Below, piece by piece: positions 4,879 through 5,241 of a stretch of 5,241 nucleotides of DNA. The position numbers and the translations under genes were made by a program. The stretch's first letter is position 1; the number at the start of each line of letters is the position of its first letter. Source of the DNA: Cytophagales bacterium (GTDB lineage: Bacteria > Bacteroidota > Bacteroidia > Cytophagales > ES-bin-26); the NCBI GenBank assembly GCA_014379925.1, contig JACMKY010000532.1, forward strand, positions 1 to 5,241, read 5' to 3'. Below the pieces are notes generated by a model, which made no database searches, had not been told where the DNA came from, and worked only from the letters and a program-made list of their open reading frames with translations.

Positions 4879-5241
4879 AGGGGGTTAGAAATTCGTTTTT
4901 GTCGTACACGTTGTGGCTCCATCCCTGGAAGACTTTCCTCACCCGGTTCCGGTAGTTGTCCAATCCTTTTTTGGGAGTGATTTCCTCGTTGGGCCGGATG
5001 CCCGGGTCGCGTTGCTGGAGACTGGTCTTCAGGTTTTCCAAGTGCCTCAAGTAAGGCCGGTAGAGGAGTTGCTCCACGGGGACCGACAAGACGTACTCGC
5101 CGAGGTCGACCCGGTCCTGGTTCAGGAAACGCACGGCGTGGAAGTGGTAGAAAACAATTTCGAACGAGTGGCCCGAGGCAACTTCCTGGCCGAAAAGCCG
5201 GTCCTTGTTCGAAAAGAGCCGGTACTGCTGCACGTTCCAGG
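4862..5241 (-). CDS. C-terminal part of a polysaccharide glycosyltransferase-like protein (partial)
   Basis: The frame runs in from the right edge and ends at a TGA at 4864-4862, giving 125 complete residues. A GTG at 5233 could be read as a start, but the frame continues upstream to the edge as W-N before V-Q-Q-Y. The resulting WNVQQY motif, followed by SGHSFEIVFYHFHAVRF, recalls the C-terminal end of a glycosyltransferase-like family common in Bacteroidota polysaccharide loci, where an AP-WNV-x-QY strand precedes a YHFH motif. The GTG is therefore probably an internal valine and the N-terminal catalytic half lies outside the window. The rest (LGEYVLSVPVEQLLYRPYLR and a basic, polar tail) would be a helical end region. 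The last 17 bp overlap the start of the isomerase gene, so the two are almost certainly co-transcribed. The family call is from memory of the motifs and is moderately secure; its substrate is unknown. Confidence 0.65.
   Translation of the reverse strand, partial: WNVQQYRLFSNKDRLFGQEVASGHSFEIVFYHFHAVRFLNQDRVDLGEYVLSVPVEQLLYRPYLRHLENLKTSLQQRDPGIRPNEEITPKKGLDNYRNRVRKVFQGWSHNVYDKNEFLTPYGPNH

Noticed and set aside
4862..5233. Complete 123-residue gene starting from the GTG at 5233
   Set aside because: The frame stays open upstream to the window edge as tryptophan-asparagine, completing a WNVQQY motif, so the GTG is probably an internal valine of a longer protein.
1..5241. Search for mobile elements, CRISPR arrays, tRNAs, toxin-antitoxin or defence genes
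   Set aside because: Apart from the 12-bp tandem unit there are no spaced direct repeats, no transposase or nuclease motifs and no tRNA-like folds that I could see; nearly all of the window is explained by polysaccharide genes.

Overview
The window is part of a surface-polysaccharide (O-antigen, capsule or exopolysaccharide) biosynthesis locus. The organism is most likely a GC-rich member of the Bacteroidota, perhaps Cytophagales-like. This is inferred from the style of the proteins (the RGGHRH-type FdtA-like isomerase and the WNVQQY/FYHFH glycosyltransferase end), from TAnnTTTG-type -7 promoter elements in the two AT-rich gaps, and from the lack of Shine-Dalgarno sequences before most starts. 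No rRNA or other taxonomic marker is present, so the lineage is only a suggestion.

Layout from left to right: (1) positions 1-104 hold an open frame that may be the last 33 codons of an unidentified plus-strand gene; (2) 105-232 is a short intergenic region with a TAAGTTTG element; (3) 233-1168, plus strand, encodes a Wzz-like chain-length regulator with two membrane segments; (4) only 11 bp later begins a block that lies entirely on the minus strand. In its own transcription order (right to left) this block reads: the C-terminal part of a glycosyltransferase-like protein cut by the right edge (4862-5241), a sugar 3,4-ketoisomerase of the FdtA/QdtA type (4468-4878), a PLP-dependent DegT/DnrJ/EryC1/StrS sugar aminotransferase of the FdtB/QdtB type (3328-4413), a family 2 glycosyltransferase (2167-3177) and a second family 2 glycosyltransferase resembling rhamnosyltransferases (1180-2043).

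How the genes fit together: the isomerase and aminotransferase would convert dTDP-4-keto-6-deoxyglucose (made by RmlA and RmlB, not in this window) into a dTDP-3-amino-3,6-dideoxyhexose, Fuc3N or Qui3N. The glycosyltransferases would build that sugar and others into a repeat unit, and the Wzz-like protein would set the length of the polymer. The N-acyltransferase (FdtC/QdtC type), flippase and polymerase expected for such a pathway are not visible here and may lie outside.

The first three minus-strand genes are tightly packed: the first two overlap by 17 bp and the next gap is 54 bp. A 150-bp AT-rich gap with promoter-like elements separates them from the two family 2 glycosyltransferases, which may therefore also have their own promoter. 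I found no mobile element, tRNA, rRNA or CRISPR array, and nothing that clearly amounts to an undescribed system; the unusual points are small-scale.
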